Assembly (NCBI RefSeq): GCF_003945325.1 | Contig: NZ_AP019307.1 | Location: 1 to 64,000, forward strand | Reading direction: 5' to 3' | Source: Nocardioides baekrokdamisoli | Lineage (GTDB): Bacteria > Actinomycetota > Actinomycetes > Propionibacteriales > Nocardioidaceae | DNA: 64,000 bases | Shown: positions 26,566-35,428 of the stretch, one piece after another | Layout of the letters: every line of letters starts with the position of its first letter | How positions within the stretch are numbered: position 1 is the first letter of the stretch | Position numbers and translations under genes: made by a program | The notes under the pieces: model-generated | Told to the model about the DNA's origin: nothing | Database searches by the model: none | The model's input: only the letters and a program-made list of their open reading frames with translations

Positions 26566-26959
26566 GTGCAGATCGTAGGTCCAATCAGGGGTCGTGGTCC
26601 GTAGCGGTACGGAGGGATGTTCAGTGGGGGTGAGCGACACGTGCGTATGTCTCGCGGCCTCGTCTCGGTACTGGAGGAACAGTGCGTGGAAGCCCGGCGG
26701 CCCGGGCGGAGATCGGCTGCGCCAGTTACGTACCCGGATTCCGTACGACTACGGATGTGGATGAGACCCTCGGACGGTTTAGTTGACGCTGCTGAGCCCG
26801 CCTCGCTCCCCAGTTAGTGTCGGGCTCAGCCACCGATCACGATTGTGGTCTCGGAACGGCTGGGGTTGGGCGTAGGTCGCCGAACCCCAGCCGTCACTCG
26901 TTTGGCGGGCGCTCGCTCAAGTGATGAAGCCCCGGCTGCACATCCCTGCTCGATGTCGC
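26566..26959. promoter_or_regulatory. Spacer between two LuxR regulator genes
   Basis: This 394-bp region holds the promoter of the downstream LuxR gene and the terminator of the upstream one. No supported gene was found. Apart from the hairpin at 26858-26892, no operator-like repeat is obvious. Confidence 0.5.
26858..26892 (-). terminator. Hairpin terminator of the second LuxR gene
   Basis: GGCTGGGGTT (26858-26867) pairs exactly with AACCCCAGCC (26883-26892) around a 15-nt loop. It lies 67 bp beyond the stop of the minus-strand LuxR gene at 26960, in the correct position to end it. Confidence 0.7.
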
Positions 26960-29359
26960 TCACGGGCCGGGAGCGACAAGACCCAGGCGCTGTCCGGCGG
27001 CCACTGCTTCCGCTCGCGAACCTGCCCCCAACTTGCGGTAGAGACTGCGTGCCTGGGTCTTGACGGTGTTGAGCGACACGTACTCCGCCGCTGCGATGGT
27101 GGGCAATGTCAACCCTTGGGCGAGCAGCTTGAGGATCACCGTCTCGCGGTCGGTGAGTTCGGTGACGTCCAGGCTCGCCCGGGCGATGGACCGGCCGGTC
27201 AAGGCTGCCGCTTCGTCCGGCAGTACGTCAGTGATGAACTCGCGATTCTCGACGTCCATGGCGCTGCCGAGTCGCCGCAGGCCGTGACGGTCGGAGTCTT
27301 CGATCGCCGACCTGAGAGCCTCGCGGGCTTCGTCCGTCCGACCCAGACGGGCGAGCGCGACGGCGCGCAGGACACGTACGCGGTTGCGGCGGCGAGGAGG
27401 TAGTCCACGCGCCGCAAGCATGGCCTCGGCTCTGGCAGCTGCAACGTCGTATTGGCCCGTCGCAAGTGACCACCGGACGCCAGTTGCCCCGAAGACCGTG
27501 GACGCGGCGACCTCGTCGCCCATGGCGGCGAGAGCGCGATTTCCTTGTCCGAGCACCAAGTACGCCTCGGCGCGTGCGGACTGGAGCAGGTGCTGGTGGA
27601 TGCCGTCGGACTTCGCCGTACGGAACTGGACCCGTTGCACCTCGTCCGCGACCTCGATCAGCCGCTCTGCCTCTCCGGCCTCGAGCAGCATCATCCCGAC
27701 CAGCATCAAGAGGAAGGGCCAGTTCTCATCGTCAGCAAACAGGTGTGGCACCAAGGAGCCGGCGTTGTGCGGTTCGAAGTCGCCGTCCTCCCACCTCACG
27801 TAGGCGTTGGCAAGGCGCGCGGTGCGCGCCACCACATCCGGCCATTCAGCGCCTTCCGGGATGGCGTCGTACGCGTCGAGCCACCTCGTCACGGCTGGCA
27901 TGTCACCGCCGATGGCGGCGAGTACGGCGGCCTTCGTGGCCACATCGGCGGCGGCGAAGGGGACCTCGGAGTAGTCGCGGTACATCCATCCGGCCTGGTA
28001 GAACCGTCCGGCGATCGCGTCCTGCCCGCCGAGGTGGAATGACAGACCGGCTTGGGCACACCAGATGGTTGCCTGGTTCAGGATCCGCTCGCGAGTCGGA
28101 CCCTGCCCGGTCCGCGCCACATGGCCTGTCCGTTGCGATATGTCCATCGCTTCCTTGATCCGACCGTCCTTGCGCAGGGCGCCGATGGCGACCCTCGTCT
28201 GGTGCATCAGCGTCGGAAGCCGGCCCGCAGCAAGGAATGCGCGGATGTCGTCAGGAGCCTTCGGGATGCTCACTGACGCCGTGTCGAGGGGCCACAATCC
28301 GATCGCGGCCGCGCGCATGGCGACCGTCGGATAGCGACGCAGCACGTCCTCCGGAAGCTCAGCGAGGACGCGACCGGCCAACGGCCGGAACTGGCTGTAT
28401 TCGGTCCGCAGGGGCCAACGGTGCAGCGTCGTCGCGCATCGTTCCCAGTCCTTCAGCGTGTACGCGGCCGCCAGACCACAGTCCTGGATGCCGTGAGTGA
28501 CCCGCACCTCATGGATGGTTCGCAGCATCTCGTCCTGCTCGTTCAGCGGAAAGGCCGCCGGATCCAGCAGCAATGACCGGAGCTTCTCGGGCAGGCTGAA
28601 CAGGTCGCCGTAGGTGTCGTCGACCCTGCTGGTGAGCAACCCGTGGTGAGCCATGTGAAGGGTGGGGTCCTCCCACGGAGTCACCTGCTGCAGGCCGTGG
28701 GCCTTGACCTCTCCGGCGAGCGCGAGGTAGCGCATCGGTGGCAACCATTCCTCCGGCAGTGCCGGAAGAGTGAGTCGCCGGAGCCGCTCGTCGACGCGAC
28801 GAATCTCCAGATCCACCGACGGTGCGTGGCCCGTTGCCACGTATCTGAGCAGATCGGCCACATGTCCCGGCCATCCGTTCGTGGCTGCATGCAGGCCCGT
28901 GACGTCGGCAGCGGCGGATTCGGGATAGCGAGCGAGCATCTGCTCAAGTTCGCCTTCGTCGAGCCTGAATGCGCCGGCGTAGACCGGGTACGCGCCCGCC
29001 GGGATGTGCGGCCATCGAGGAGCGGCCAGGACGACGACGCAACAGCGCTTGTGGTCGTGCGCCAGCGTGCCGAGTGCGTCGAGGTCGGGGATCTGGTCGG
29101 CCTCGAAGCTCAGGACCAGCAATCCGTCCGGCAGGGTCGCGTCCTCTGCGGATCGGATCAGATCCTCCAGATCAGCCGACTCGTCGAGGTTCGGGACGAG
29201 CACGGACTTCGGGTACGCCGTCGCAGCCCACGCATAGGTGGCGTGCCGGTGACCGAGACCCGGCGGTCCGTTCACGATGATCAGATGCCCAGGGCCCACG
29301 CCGCGCTCGAGCTGTTCGACGGCCTTGGACGGAATGACGTCGGCGATGTCCTTGGTCAT
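26960..29359 (-). CDS. LuxR-type regulator with degenerate P-loop
   Basis: A 799-residue MalT-like regulator. A nucleotide-binding fold is implied by HLIIVNGPPGLGHRHATYAW and DGLLVLSFEAD, but the Walker A reads GPPGLGHRH. The invariant Lys-Ser/Thr pair is replaced by His-Arg, so ATP binding in the normal way is unlikely. The centre is helical and TPR-like. The C terminus is a LuxR HTH (LTDRETVILKLLAQG, then LPTIAAAEYVSLNTVKTQA). It is divergent from the glycosyltransferase that opens the polysaccharide locus and could regulate that locus through the tandem sites between them. Confidence 0.86.
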   Translation of the reverse strand: MTKDIADVIPSKAVEQLERGVGPGHLIIVNGPPGLGHRHATYAWAATAYPKSVLVPNLDESADLEDLIRSAEDATLPDGLLVLSFEADQIPDLDALGTLAHDHKRCCVVVLAAPRWPHIPAGAYPVYAGAFRLDEGELEQMLARYPESAAADVTGLHAATNGWPGHVADLLRYVATGHAPSVDLEIRRVDERLRRLTLPALPEEWLPPMRYLALAGEVKAHGLQQVTPWEDPTLHMAHHGLLTSRVDDTYGDLFSLPEKLRSLLLDPAAFPLNEQDEMLRTIHEVRVTHGIQDCGLAAAYTLKDWERCATTLHRWPLRTEYSQFRPLAGRVLAELPEDVLRRYPTVAMRAAAIGLWPLDTASVSIPKAPDDIRAFLAAGRLPTLMHQTRVAIGALRKDGRIKEAMDISQRTGHVARTGQGPTRERILNQATIWCAQAGLSFHLGGQDAIAGRFYQAGWMYRDYSEVPFAAADVATKAAVLAAIGGDMPAVTRWLDAYDAIPEGAEWPDVVARTARLANAYVRWEDGDFEPHNAGSLVPHLFADDENWPFLLMLVGMMLLEAGEAERLIEVADEVQRVQFRTAKSDGIHQHLLQSARAEAYLVLGQGNRALAAMGDEVAASTVFGATGVRWSLATGQYDVAAARAEAMLAARGLPPRRRNRVRVLRAVALARLGRTDEAREALRSAIEDSDRHGLRRLGSAMDVENREFITDVLPDEAAALTGRSIARASLDVTELTDRETVILKLLAQGLTLPTIAAAEYVSLNTVKTQARSLYRKLGAGSRAEAVAAGQRLGLVAPGP

Positions 29360-29699
29360 CGTCGTCCGCTCCGGGACTCTGCGCTGCGGTGTGTGCCCAG
29401 CGTACGAAGGCGCGACGACGTGATCACGAACCCTGCCCTCCGGATGACTGCTCCAGAGTGTGGCCGCCAGCTGTCTCCAGACTGCGCCCCCTCGCCCCCC
29501 GACGTGAGGACAGTCTACGCCCCGGGTCCGCGGGTCCGTATTTGCGACCAGAGAGGAGCAGATCGAAGAGTTTTAGGGTGACACCGAGTTGCACCCTGGG
29601 TGAAACGGAGGGTGAACACCGAGTTACACCCTTTAGACGCGTGCCCTAACCCGTTAGAACTAGTAACCGCAAGCCAAACTATCCGGGGGGATACTCAGC
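29360..29699. promoter_or_regulatory. Divergent promoter region with repeated sites
   Basis: This 340-bp spacer separates the LuxR gene and the GT2 gene. AGGGTG-N11-CACCCT-type elements occur at 29575-29597 and 29609-29632; both contain ACACCGAGTT. Across them run three GGGTGA units, at 29576, 29598 and 29610. The last two form the tandem GGGTGAA-N5-GGGTGAA at 29598-29616, 84 bp before the GT2 start. Most of the remainder (29396-29560) shows nothing clear. Confidence 0.72.
29598..29616 (+). promoter_or_regulatory. Tandem operator site A, GGGTGAA-N5-GGGTGAA
   Basis: GGGTGAA at 29598-29604 and 29610-29616 with 5 bp between, 12 bp from start to start. The same arrangement recurs at 38011-38029 and 41182-41200. 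A partial unit (GGGTGAC) lies 22 bp before. Confidence 0.72.
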
Positions 29700-30479
29700 A
29701 TGAACCGTCTGTCGGTCGTAATTCCGGCTCTCAATGAGGTCGACAATCTTGAGGCAGTCATCGGATCCGTTCCGGTGGCGGAGCTCGCCGCCGCTGGCTG
29801 GGAGACCGAGATCGTCGTCGTGGACAACGCCTCGACCGACGGCACCGGCGACGAGGCTCGCCGCCTGGGTGCCCGTGTCGTGGAGCAGCCGAACCGTGGC
29901 TATGGGAACGCATACATGGCCGGCTTCGCTGAGGTCAGCGGCGATGTCGTCATCACTGGTGACGCCGACCAGACCTACCCGCTCGACCACGCAGTCGCGC
30001 TCGTGAACCACCTGATCGCGAACAACCTCGATTTCATCACCTGCAACCGACTCGGCCGCGAGAACCGCGATGCGATGAAGCCGTCGCACACCGTCGGCAA
30101 CAAGGTGCTCAGCGCCATCAGCCGTGTGCTGTTCGGCAACCCCATCCAGGACTCGCAGTCGGGCATGTGGGTCTTCCGTCGCGACGTCTGGGCGACGCTC
30201 GACGTACGCAGCTCTGGCATGCAGTTCTCGCAGGAGATCAAGAACGAGGCGTACGCCTCCGGCGCCCGCTGCGGCGAGGTCGCCATCGAGTACCGCCCGC
30301 GTGGCGGTGAGGTGAAGCTGAACGCCTGGAAGGACGGCCTCCGCAACCTGTGGCAGCTCTTCGAGCACCGCTTCCGGGTGAACCGCGCGCCGCGCCTCGC
30401 TCTCGAGGCCGCCCGCACGCTCGAGATAATCGAGATCGACTCGTGGGCCGCGTCGGCCGCGAGCCCCGTAGCCAGCTGA
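29700..30479 (+). CDS. Family 2 glycosyltransferase
   Basis: A 259-residue GT-A enzyme of the dolichol-phosphate-mannose-synthase-like type. NRLSVVIPALNEVDNL opens the fold; VVVDNASTDGTGDEA binds the nucleotide; ITGDADQTYP carries the DxD metal-binding motif. PIQDSQSGMWVFRRD is the usual acceptor-loop region. There are no membrane helices, so it would act at the inner face of the membrane, perhaps on a polyprenyl phosphate acceptor. The GGGGGG run at 29684-29690 serves as ribosome-binding site. A double hairpin follows the gene, suggesting its own transcript. Confidence 0.9.
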   Translation: MNRLSVVIPALNEVDNLEAVIGSVPVAELAAAGWETEIVVVDNASTDGTGDEARRLGARVVEQPNRGYGNAYMAGFAEVSGDVVITGDADQTYPLDHAVALVNHLIANNLDFITCNRLGRENRDAMKPSHTVGNKVLSAISRVLFGNPIQDSQSGMWVFRRDVWATLDVRSSGMQFSQEIKNEAYASGARCGEVAIEYRPRGGEVKLNAWKDGLRNLWQLFEHRFRVNRAPRLALEAARTLEIIEIDSWAASAASPVAS

Positions 30480-30525
30480 CCAGGCCGCTCGCGCCGACAT
30501 GACTCCCTAGGCTCGACACGATCGG

Positions 30526-30567
30526 GACCTGCGCATCTGCCGCAGGTCACGGTCCTTCTCGGGACCG
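30526..30567 (+). terminator. Double-hairpin terminator after GT2
   Basis: GACCTGCG (30526-30533) pairs with CGCAGGTC (30541-30548); then CGGTCC (30550-30555) pairs with GGACCG (30562-30567). The two stems are adjacent and begin 47 bp after the GT2 stop. Confidence 0.65.
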
Positions 30568-30762
30568 GCGGACGACTCTCGTCCGTCGTTGGACCAGCGC
30601 AGCGGGCCGGCATGCTTCACCCCACCTGATGCTGCCGCTCCTGCACGCGAGTCGAGGAATGTGGCGCGAGCTCTGATCAGCGCGGGCGGCGGCGGTCGGG
30701 CTCACAACGCCCGGCCGCCAGCCGTTACCCGTCGTTCCGACATGTTCGCGGAGGGAATACCG

Positions 30763-32028
30763 ATGAGTTCGGTCAGTACGGCGTTCCGAGCGCGCCTTTC
30801 GCGTGCCGATGCCGTCACCACCGACGCCTTCCTGATCCTGGCCACCACGGTGGGGCTGGCCGGATTCGGCGGCGTGTTCTGGTTGATCGCCGGCCACGTG
30901 CAGTCGATCGCCCAGGTAGGTGTCGCCGGCACCCTTCTCTCGGCCGCCATCGTGGTCTCCTATGTTGCCCAACTGGGGATGGGCACGGCGCTGGTGGCCA
31001 GCATCCCGCGCAGTGATCGGCCTGCGCAGGACATCGCCCTGTCGTTGACTGTCACGGGTGGACTCGGCCTGGCGCTCGGCTACCTGACCGCGCTCCTCCT
31101 TCCCTTGCTTGCCCCAGCCACGACCGGTGCCCTTGCCGGATCGCGAGGCCTCGTCTATGCCGCCGTCGTGGCCGGCACGAGCGTCAATCTGACGACCGAT
31201 TCGGTCTTCCTGGCCCGTCGCCAACTCCGTACGAATCTGATGCTCACCGGTGTGGCGATGGGCGTCGTGAAGTGCCTTCTGCCGTCGCTGTTCGTGAGTT
31301 CGGGGGCTTTCGGTCTGGTCCTCGCCAGCGGCATCGCGTCGATCGGGGCGGCAGTCGCCTGCGCGTACGCGGGGCTGCGTGGACTGCCCGCGGCGACCGG
31401 GTGGAAACCCTCGACGGCGTTCCGCGGGAGCTACCACATTGGTGTCGCGTCGTACGTCGTCGGGCTGGCCGAGTTCGTGCCGCTCGTGGCGGTGCCGGTC
31501 ATGATCATCCGCTTCGCCGGCGCTGAACAGAACGGCGCCTTCTTCGTCGCCTTCCAGATCGCCACGATGCTGAATTCGGTGGCGTACGCCGTCGGCCGGG
31601 CATCGTTCGCGGACGGCTCACGGTCGTCGGAGCGCATCGGTCGGGCGATGCGTACGGCTGCGATGCTGATGGTCGCCGCCGTCGGTGGAGGCAGTGCCGT
31701 GATCGCGGCCATCGCACCGTTCCTGCTCAGCCTCTTCGGCGATGACTACGCGTCCCAGGGTGCGCCGACGCTGCGGGTTCTCTGCGCGGCCTCATGTGCC
31801 CTCGCAGTCACGTTCTGGATCGGCATCCTGCTCACGCTCCAACGGCGGCTTCGGGCGAGCATCGCCGTCGCCGTGGTGGCCTCGCTGGGCGTGGTGGCCA
31901 TCCTCGCCGCGCTGCCCTCGACGAGCGCCCTGGCCGGCGCATGCGCCTGGCTCGGCGGGCAGCTCCTCGGGGCTGTCGTGGGAGCACTTCTTCTCATTCT
32001 CGGGCGAACTCAGAGGAGGACCTCATGA
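30763..32028 (+). CDS. Polysaccharide flippase-like membrane protein
   Basis: A 421-residue protein with about 12 hydrophobic helices. ATG at 30763 is chosen because GGAGGG lies 7 nt before it; a longer frame starts with a polar, low-complexity stretch. The layout (ILATTVGLAGFGGVFWLIA, then VSYVAQLGMGTALVASIPRS, and a terminal pair of helices) resembles Wzx/RfbX-type exporters of the MOP superfamily, which flip lipid-linked glycans. It overlaps the fused glycosyltransferase gene by 4 nt (ATGA), a tight link with sugar assembly. Confidence 0.83.
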   Translation: MSSVSTAFRARLSRADAVTTDAFLILATTVGLAGFGGVFWLIAGHVQSIAQVGVAGTLLSAAIVVSYVAQLGMGTALVASIPRSDRPAQDIALSLTVTGGLGLALGYLTALLLPLLAPATTGALAGSRGLVYAAVVAGTSVNLTTDSVFLARRQLRTNLMLTGVAMGVVKCLLPSLFVSSGAFGLVLASGIASIGAAVACAYAGLRGLPAATGWKPSTAFRGSYHIGVASYVVGLAEFVPLVAVPVMIIRFAGAEQNGAFFVAFQIATMLNSVAYAVGRASFADGSRSSERIGRAMRTAAMLMVAAVGGGSAVIAAIAPFLLSLFGDDYASQGAPTLRVLCAASCALAVTFWIGILLTLQRRLRASIAVAVVASLGVVAILAALPSTSALAGACAWLGGQLLGAVVGALLLILGRTQRRTS

Positions 32029-34271
32029 AGGTTCTGCAGGTGACCCACTACTTCTCGCCGCACGTCGGCGGGATCGAAGTCGTCGCGGCTGAAGTCGCCC
32101 GGGAACTGGTCGCGCAGGGACATCAGGTCGAGCTGCTCACCAGCGCGATCGGTTCGACCCCGGGGGAGCGGGTCGAGGACGGCATCCGGGTCCGACGAGT
32201 CCGGGCATGGAACGTCACCGAGGACCGCCTGGGCGCGCCGTTCCCGATCTTCTCGCTGGCCCTCCTCGCGGCGGCCTGGCGCATGGTCGGTCGGGCGGAC
32301 ATCGTGCAGATCCACGACACCCTCTACATGGGATCGTGGGTTGCTGCGGCCGTCTGCAGACTTCGCCGTACGCCGTACGTGGTGACCTCGCACGTCACTC
32401 ATGTCGAGCACAGCGGTCCGGTCGACATCATTCAGCGGGTGGTCGTACGCACGTTCGGTGCGTTCGTCTTCAAGGGCGCCGCCCGCGTACTGCCACTCAC
32501 CCGGTTCCAGAAGGAGTTCGTCGACGCTGCGGTCCCGGGTCTTCCGATGACTGTGCTGCCGAACGGAATTGATCCCGACCACTACCGACCAGCCGACCCG
32601 GGGGAGAAGGCGACGCTCCGTGCCAGGTACGACCTGCCCCTGGACGAGTTCCTGGTGCTGTACGTCGGACGCCCGGTGCCGAAGAAGGGCTTCGACATGG
32701 TCGATGCCGCGGGTGGACCCGGGTACCGCCTGGTCTTCGTCGGAGTGGACGCCGAGTCCGGTCGCGGTGCGGCGAACATCTATCTCGGCCAGCGCAATCG
32801 CGACGAGGTCGCCGAGATCTACCGCGCTGTCGACCTCTTCGTGTGCGCCAGCCGCGGTGAGACACCGCTGAGTGTTCTCGAGGCAATGTGCTCGGCTGTT
32901 CCGGTCGTACTCAACGACGACCCGATGCTGCGGGTCCTGGTGGACGAGGGTCGGGGCGTCACGTTCCTCGACATGGATCACGCTTCCCTGGTCACTGCCA
33001 TCACCGCCGCCACCCTCGACCCGGACCTGACTGCAGGCGGCGAGGCCGCCCGGGCCGTGGCCATCACAGAGCACTCGTGGACCGCTCACGCCGAGACCCT
33101 GGTGGGCGTCTACCGGGAGATCCTTGGTCCAGATCCTGCGGAACGTCCCATCCGTGTCGCGGTGGTGGCACCCAAGTACGCGCCCGCGGTCGGCGGCGTC
33201 GAGCGTTATGCCGAACACGTCGTCGACATCCTGCGTGACACGGACGGGTTCGAGCCCGTGGTCATCACGACGCGCGCCGGCTGGCGTCGTGGAGTCGACA
33301 CGCATGGCGGCGTGCAGGTCATTCGGCTGGGTGCCCCGATCACATTGAGCGCCACTCCGCTCAACCCGCTGTGGTGGTGGCAGCTTCCACGGCTGCTGCG
33401 CCGCCTGGGCATCGATGTCGTGAACGCGCATTCGCCGGTTCCGGGGTTGGGCGAGCTCGCCTGTTTCCGCTCCTCCGGAGCACCGGTGGTTCTGACCTAT
33501 CACTCGGGCACGCTGGTGAAGGGCAACAGCCCGGTCGATCCGCTGCTCCGGGCGTGGGAACGATGGGTGCTTCCCGCAGCCTTCAGGCGCGCGGACCAGT
33601 TGGTCGCGGCGGGTTCGGTCTCGCTCGCGTACGGCACGGGGAAAGCAGAGATCATCCCTCCGGGCGTCGACTCCTCGGTGTTCAGCCCGGACGACGAGCC
33701 CCGCACCCGCACCGTGACGTACGTGGGCCGTGTGGAGAGCGCCTCCCGCTGGAAGGGCGTCCAGGTCCTGATCGATGCGTTTCCCGCGGTCGTGGCCGCC
33801 GTCCCGGATGTCTGTCTCGACGTGGTGGGCGACGGCGACGACGTCGAAGCCCTCCGTGCCCAGGCTGAAGCACTTGGGGTGTCGGACCGCGTGCGCTGGC
33901 TGGGGAATCTGCCGCCGGCCGAGGTGGCAGCACGGCTGAAGCGCACCACCGTGTGCGCCGTACCGTCGCTGACCGACGCGGAGTGCAACCCCACGGTTCT
34001 GATCGAGGCGATGTCGTCCGGCACGGCGGTCGTCGGCTCCCGCGTCGGAGGTATCCCGGACAACATCCGTGACGGTGTCAACGGCTACCTGGTCGAGCCG
34101 GCAGACCCTGTCGGTCTGGCAGACCGGCTGACACAGATCCTGAGCGATCCCGAGTTGGCCGCCCGGATGGGTGCCGCCGGCAGAGAACGTGCCGTCCAGA
34201 CCTTCGATCACAGCGTGCGGAACGAACGTTTCCTCACGATCTTCCGACTGGCCAAGGAGGCCGCCCGATGA
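32025..34271 (+). CDS. Fused tandem glycosyltransferase (GT4-GT4)
   Basis: A 748-residue protein made of two complete GT-B/GT4 modules. Module 1 (residues 1-370) opens KVLQVTHYFSPHVGGIEVVA and has VLPNGIDPDHY and GETPLSVLEAM. Module 2 (370-748) opens IRVAVVAPKYAPAVGGVERYAEHVV and has IIPPGVDSSVF and ECNPTVLIEAM, the donor-site E-x7-E. Module 2 is much closer to the next gene's product than to module 1. ATG at 32025 overlaps the flippase stop. The enzyme could add two sugars in sequence. Confidence 0.88.
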   Translation: MKVLQVTHYFSPHVGGIEVVAAEVARELVAQGHQVELLTSAIGSTPGERVEDGIRVRRVRAWNVTEDRLGAPFPIFSLALLAAAWRMVGRADIVQIHDTLYMGSWVAAAVCRLRRTPYVVTSHVTHVEHSGPVDIIQRVVVRTFGAFVFKGAARVLPLTRFQKEFVDAAVPGLPMTVLPNGIDPDHYRPADPGEKATLRARYDLPLDEFLVLYVGRPVPKKGFDMVDAAGGPGYRLVFVGVDAESGRGAANIYLGQRNRDEVAEIYRAVDLFVCASRGETPLSVLEAMCSAVPVVLNDDPMLRVLVDEGRGVTFLDMDHASLVTAITAATLDPDLTAGGEAARAVAITEHSWTAHAETLVGVYREILGPDPAERPIRVAVVAPKYAPAVGGVERYAEHVVDILRDTDGFEPVVITTRAGWRRGVDTHGGVQVIRLGAPITLSATPLNPLWWWQLPRLLRRLGIDVVNAHSPVPGLGELACFRSSGAPVVLTYHSGTLVKGNSPVDPLLRAWERWVLPAAFRRADQLVAAGSVSLAYGTGKAEIIPPGVDSSVFSPDDEPRTRTVTYVGRVESASRWKGVQVLIDAFPAVVAAVPDVCLDVVGDGDDVEALRAQAEALGVSDRVRWLGNLPPAEVAARLKRTTVCAVPSLTDAECNPTVLIEAMSSGTAVVGSRVGGIPDNIRDGVNGYLVEPADPVGLADRLTQILSDPELAARMGAAGRERAVQTFDHSVRNERFLTIFRLAKEAAR

Positions 34272-35428
34272 CGAACACACACGCGCCTGACCTGCGGGTT
34301 GCCGTGGTCGCCCCGTTGTACGCGCCCCACATCGGCGGCGTCGAGCGCTACGCGGAGAAGGTGGTGCACGCGCTGCGCGACACCCCCGGCATCACCCCGG
34401 TCATGATCACGGCGGCGGCCGATCGGCGTACGACCATCGAGAACGTCAATGGGTACGAGCTGATCCGCCTCGGGTCCTGGATCGATTTCCGCGGAAGTCG
34501 GCTCAACCCGCTGTGGTTGTGGACGCTGCCCCGGTTGTTGCGACGCAAGAACATCGACGTCGTGTACGCGCACTCGCCGGTCCCCGGCCTGTCCGACATC
34601 GTGACCTATCGCTCCGCCGGTCGTCCGGTCGTGCTCGCGTACCACTCGGGAACCATGGTCAAGGGCGGCCGAACCGACCCGATCCTGCGTGCATGGGAGC
34701 GTTGGGTCCTCCCGCGCATCTTCGCCCGCGCGACGAGGCTCGTAGCCGCAGGCAAGACAGCCCTGGCGTACGCGACCGGTCGCGCGACGGTGATCCCGGC
34801 CGGGATCGATGTCGACACCTTCAAGCCGGATGGTGACCGCCGCGAGACGACGCTGACGTACGTGGGTCGCATCGAGGCGGCGTCGCGGTGGAAGGGGTAC
34901 CAGGTCGTCGTGGATGCGCTCCCGGCCATCCTGGAGCGGGTTCCTGAGGCGTACCTCGACATCATCGGTGACGGCGACGATGTCGCGCTGGTTCAGGCTG
35001 CTGCCGGTGCACTCGGTGTGGGGGACAGGATCCGCTGGCTGGGCGGCATGGCGCCTGACCAGGTGGCGCAGCGTTTGCGTCGGACCAGCGTCGCGGTGGT
35101 GCCATCCCTGACGGACGCCGACTGTGCTTCACAGGTCCTGATGGAGGCGATGGCGTCGGGAACGCCGGTGGTCGGTGCGGCGGTCGGTGGCATGCCGGAG
35201 AACATTCGCCACGGCGAGAACGGGTTCCTCGTGCCCCCGGGTGACGCCCCCCGACTGGCCCACTTCGTCGCCGAAGTGCTTGCCGATCCCCAGCTGGCGG
35301 AGCGTCTCGGGAAGGCGGCGCGTCTGGATGCGGTGGAGAAGTTCGCCATCGCCGGCAGGCACCGGGCACTGTTGGAGATCCTCGCCGAGATCACCGGTCG
35401 CGACCTTGCGCAGAGCGTTACTGCCTGA
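34268..35428 (+). CDS. Family 4 glycosyltransferase
   Basis: A 386-residue GT-B enzyme. LRVAVVAPLYAPHIGGVERYAEKVV opens the N domain, and the C domain has VIPAGIDVDTF, TYVGRIEAASRWKGYQVVVDA and LTDADCASQVLMEAMASG. The first Glu of the usual E-x7-E donor motif is Asp here (DCASQVLME). It is a near relative of module 2 of the preceding fused enzyme. It overlaps that gene by 4 nt. The 3' end overlaps the convergent glycosidase gene by 11 bp. Confidence 0.9.
   Translation: MTNTHAPDLRVAVVAPLYAPHIGGVERYAEKVVHALRDTPGITPVMITAAADRRTTIENVNGYELIRLGSWIDFRGSRLNPLWLWTLPRLLRRKNIDVVYAHSPVPGLSDIVTYRSAGRPVVLAYHSGTMVKGGRTDPILRAWERWVLPRIFARATRLVAAGKTALAYATGRATVIPAGIDVDTFKPDGDRRETTLTYVGRIEAASRWKGYQVVVDALPAILERVPEAYLDIIGDGDDVALVQAAAGALGVGDRIRWLGGMAPDQVAQRLRRTSVAVVPSLTDADCASQVLMEAMASGTPVVGAAVGGMPENIRHGENGFLVPPGDAPRLAHFVAEVLADPQLAERLGKAARLDAVEKFAIAGRHRALLEILAEITGRDLAQSVTA

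Noticed and set aside
29598..29616. Identification of the tandem site as a PhoP PHO box
   Set aside because: PHO-box units are 11 bp apart; here all three sites have 12-bp spacing, and no PhoP gene is present.
32010..34280. A 756-codon open frame on the minus strand across the fused glycosyltransferase
   Set aside because: Antisense shadow of a clear GT4-GT4 gene in high-GC DNA; no recognisable motif.
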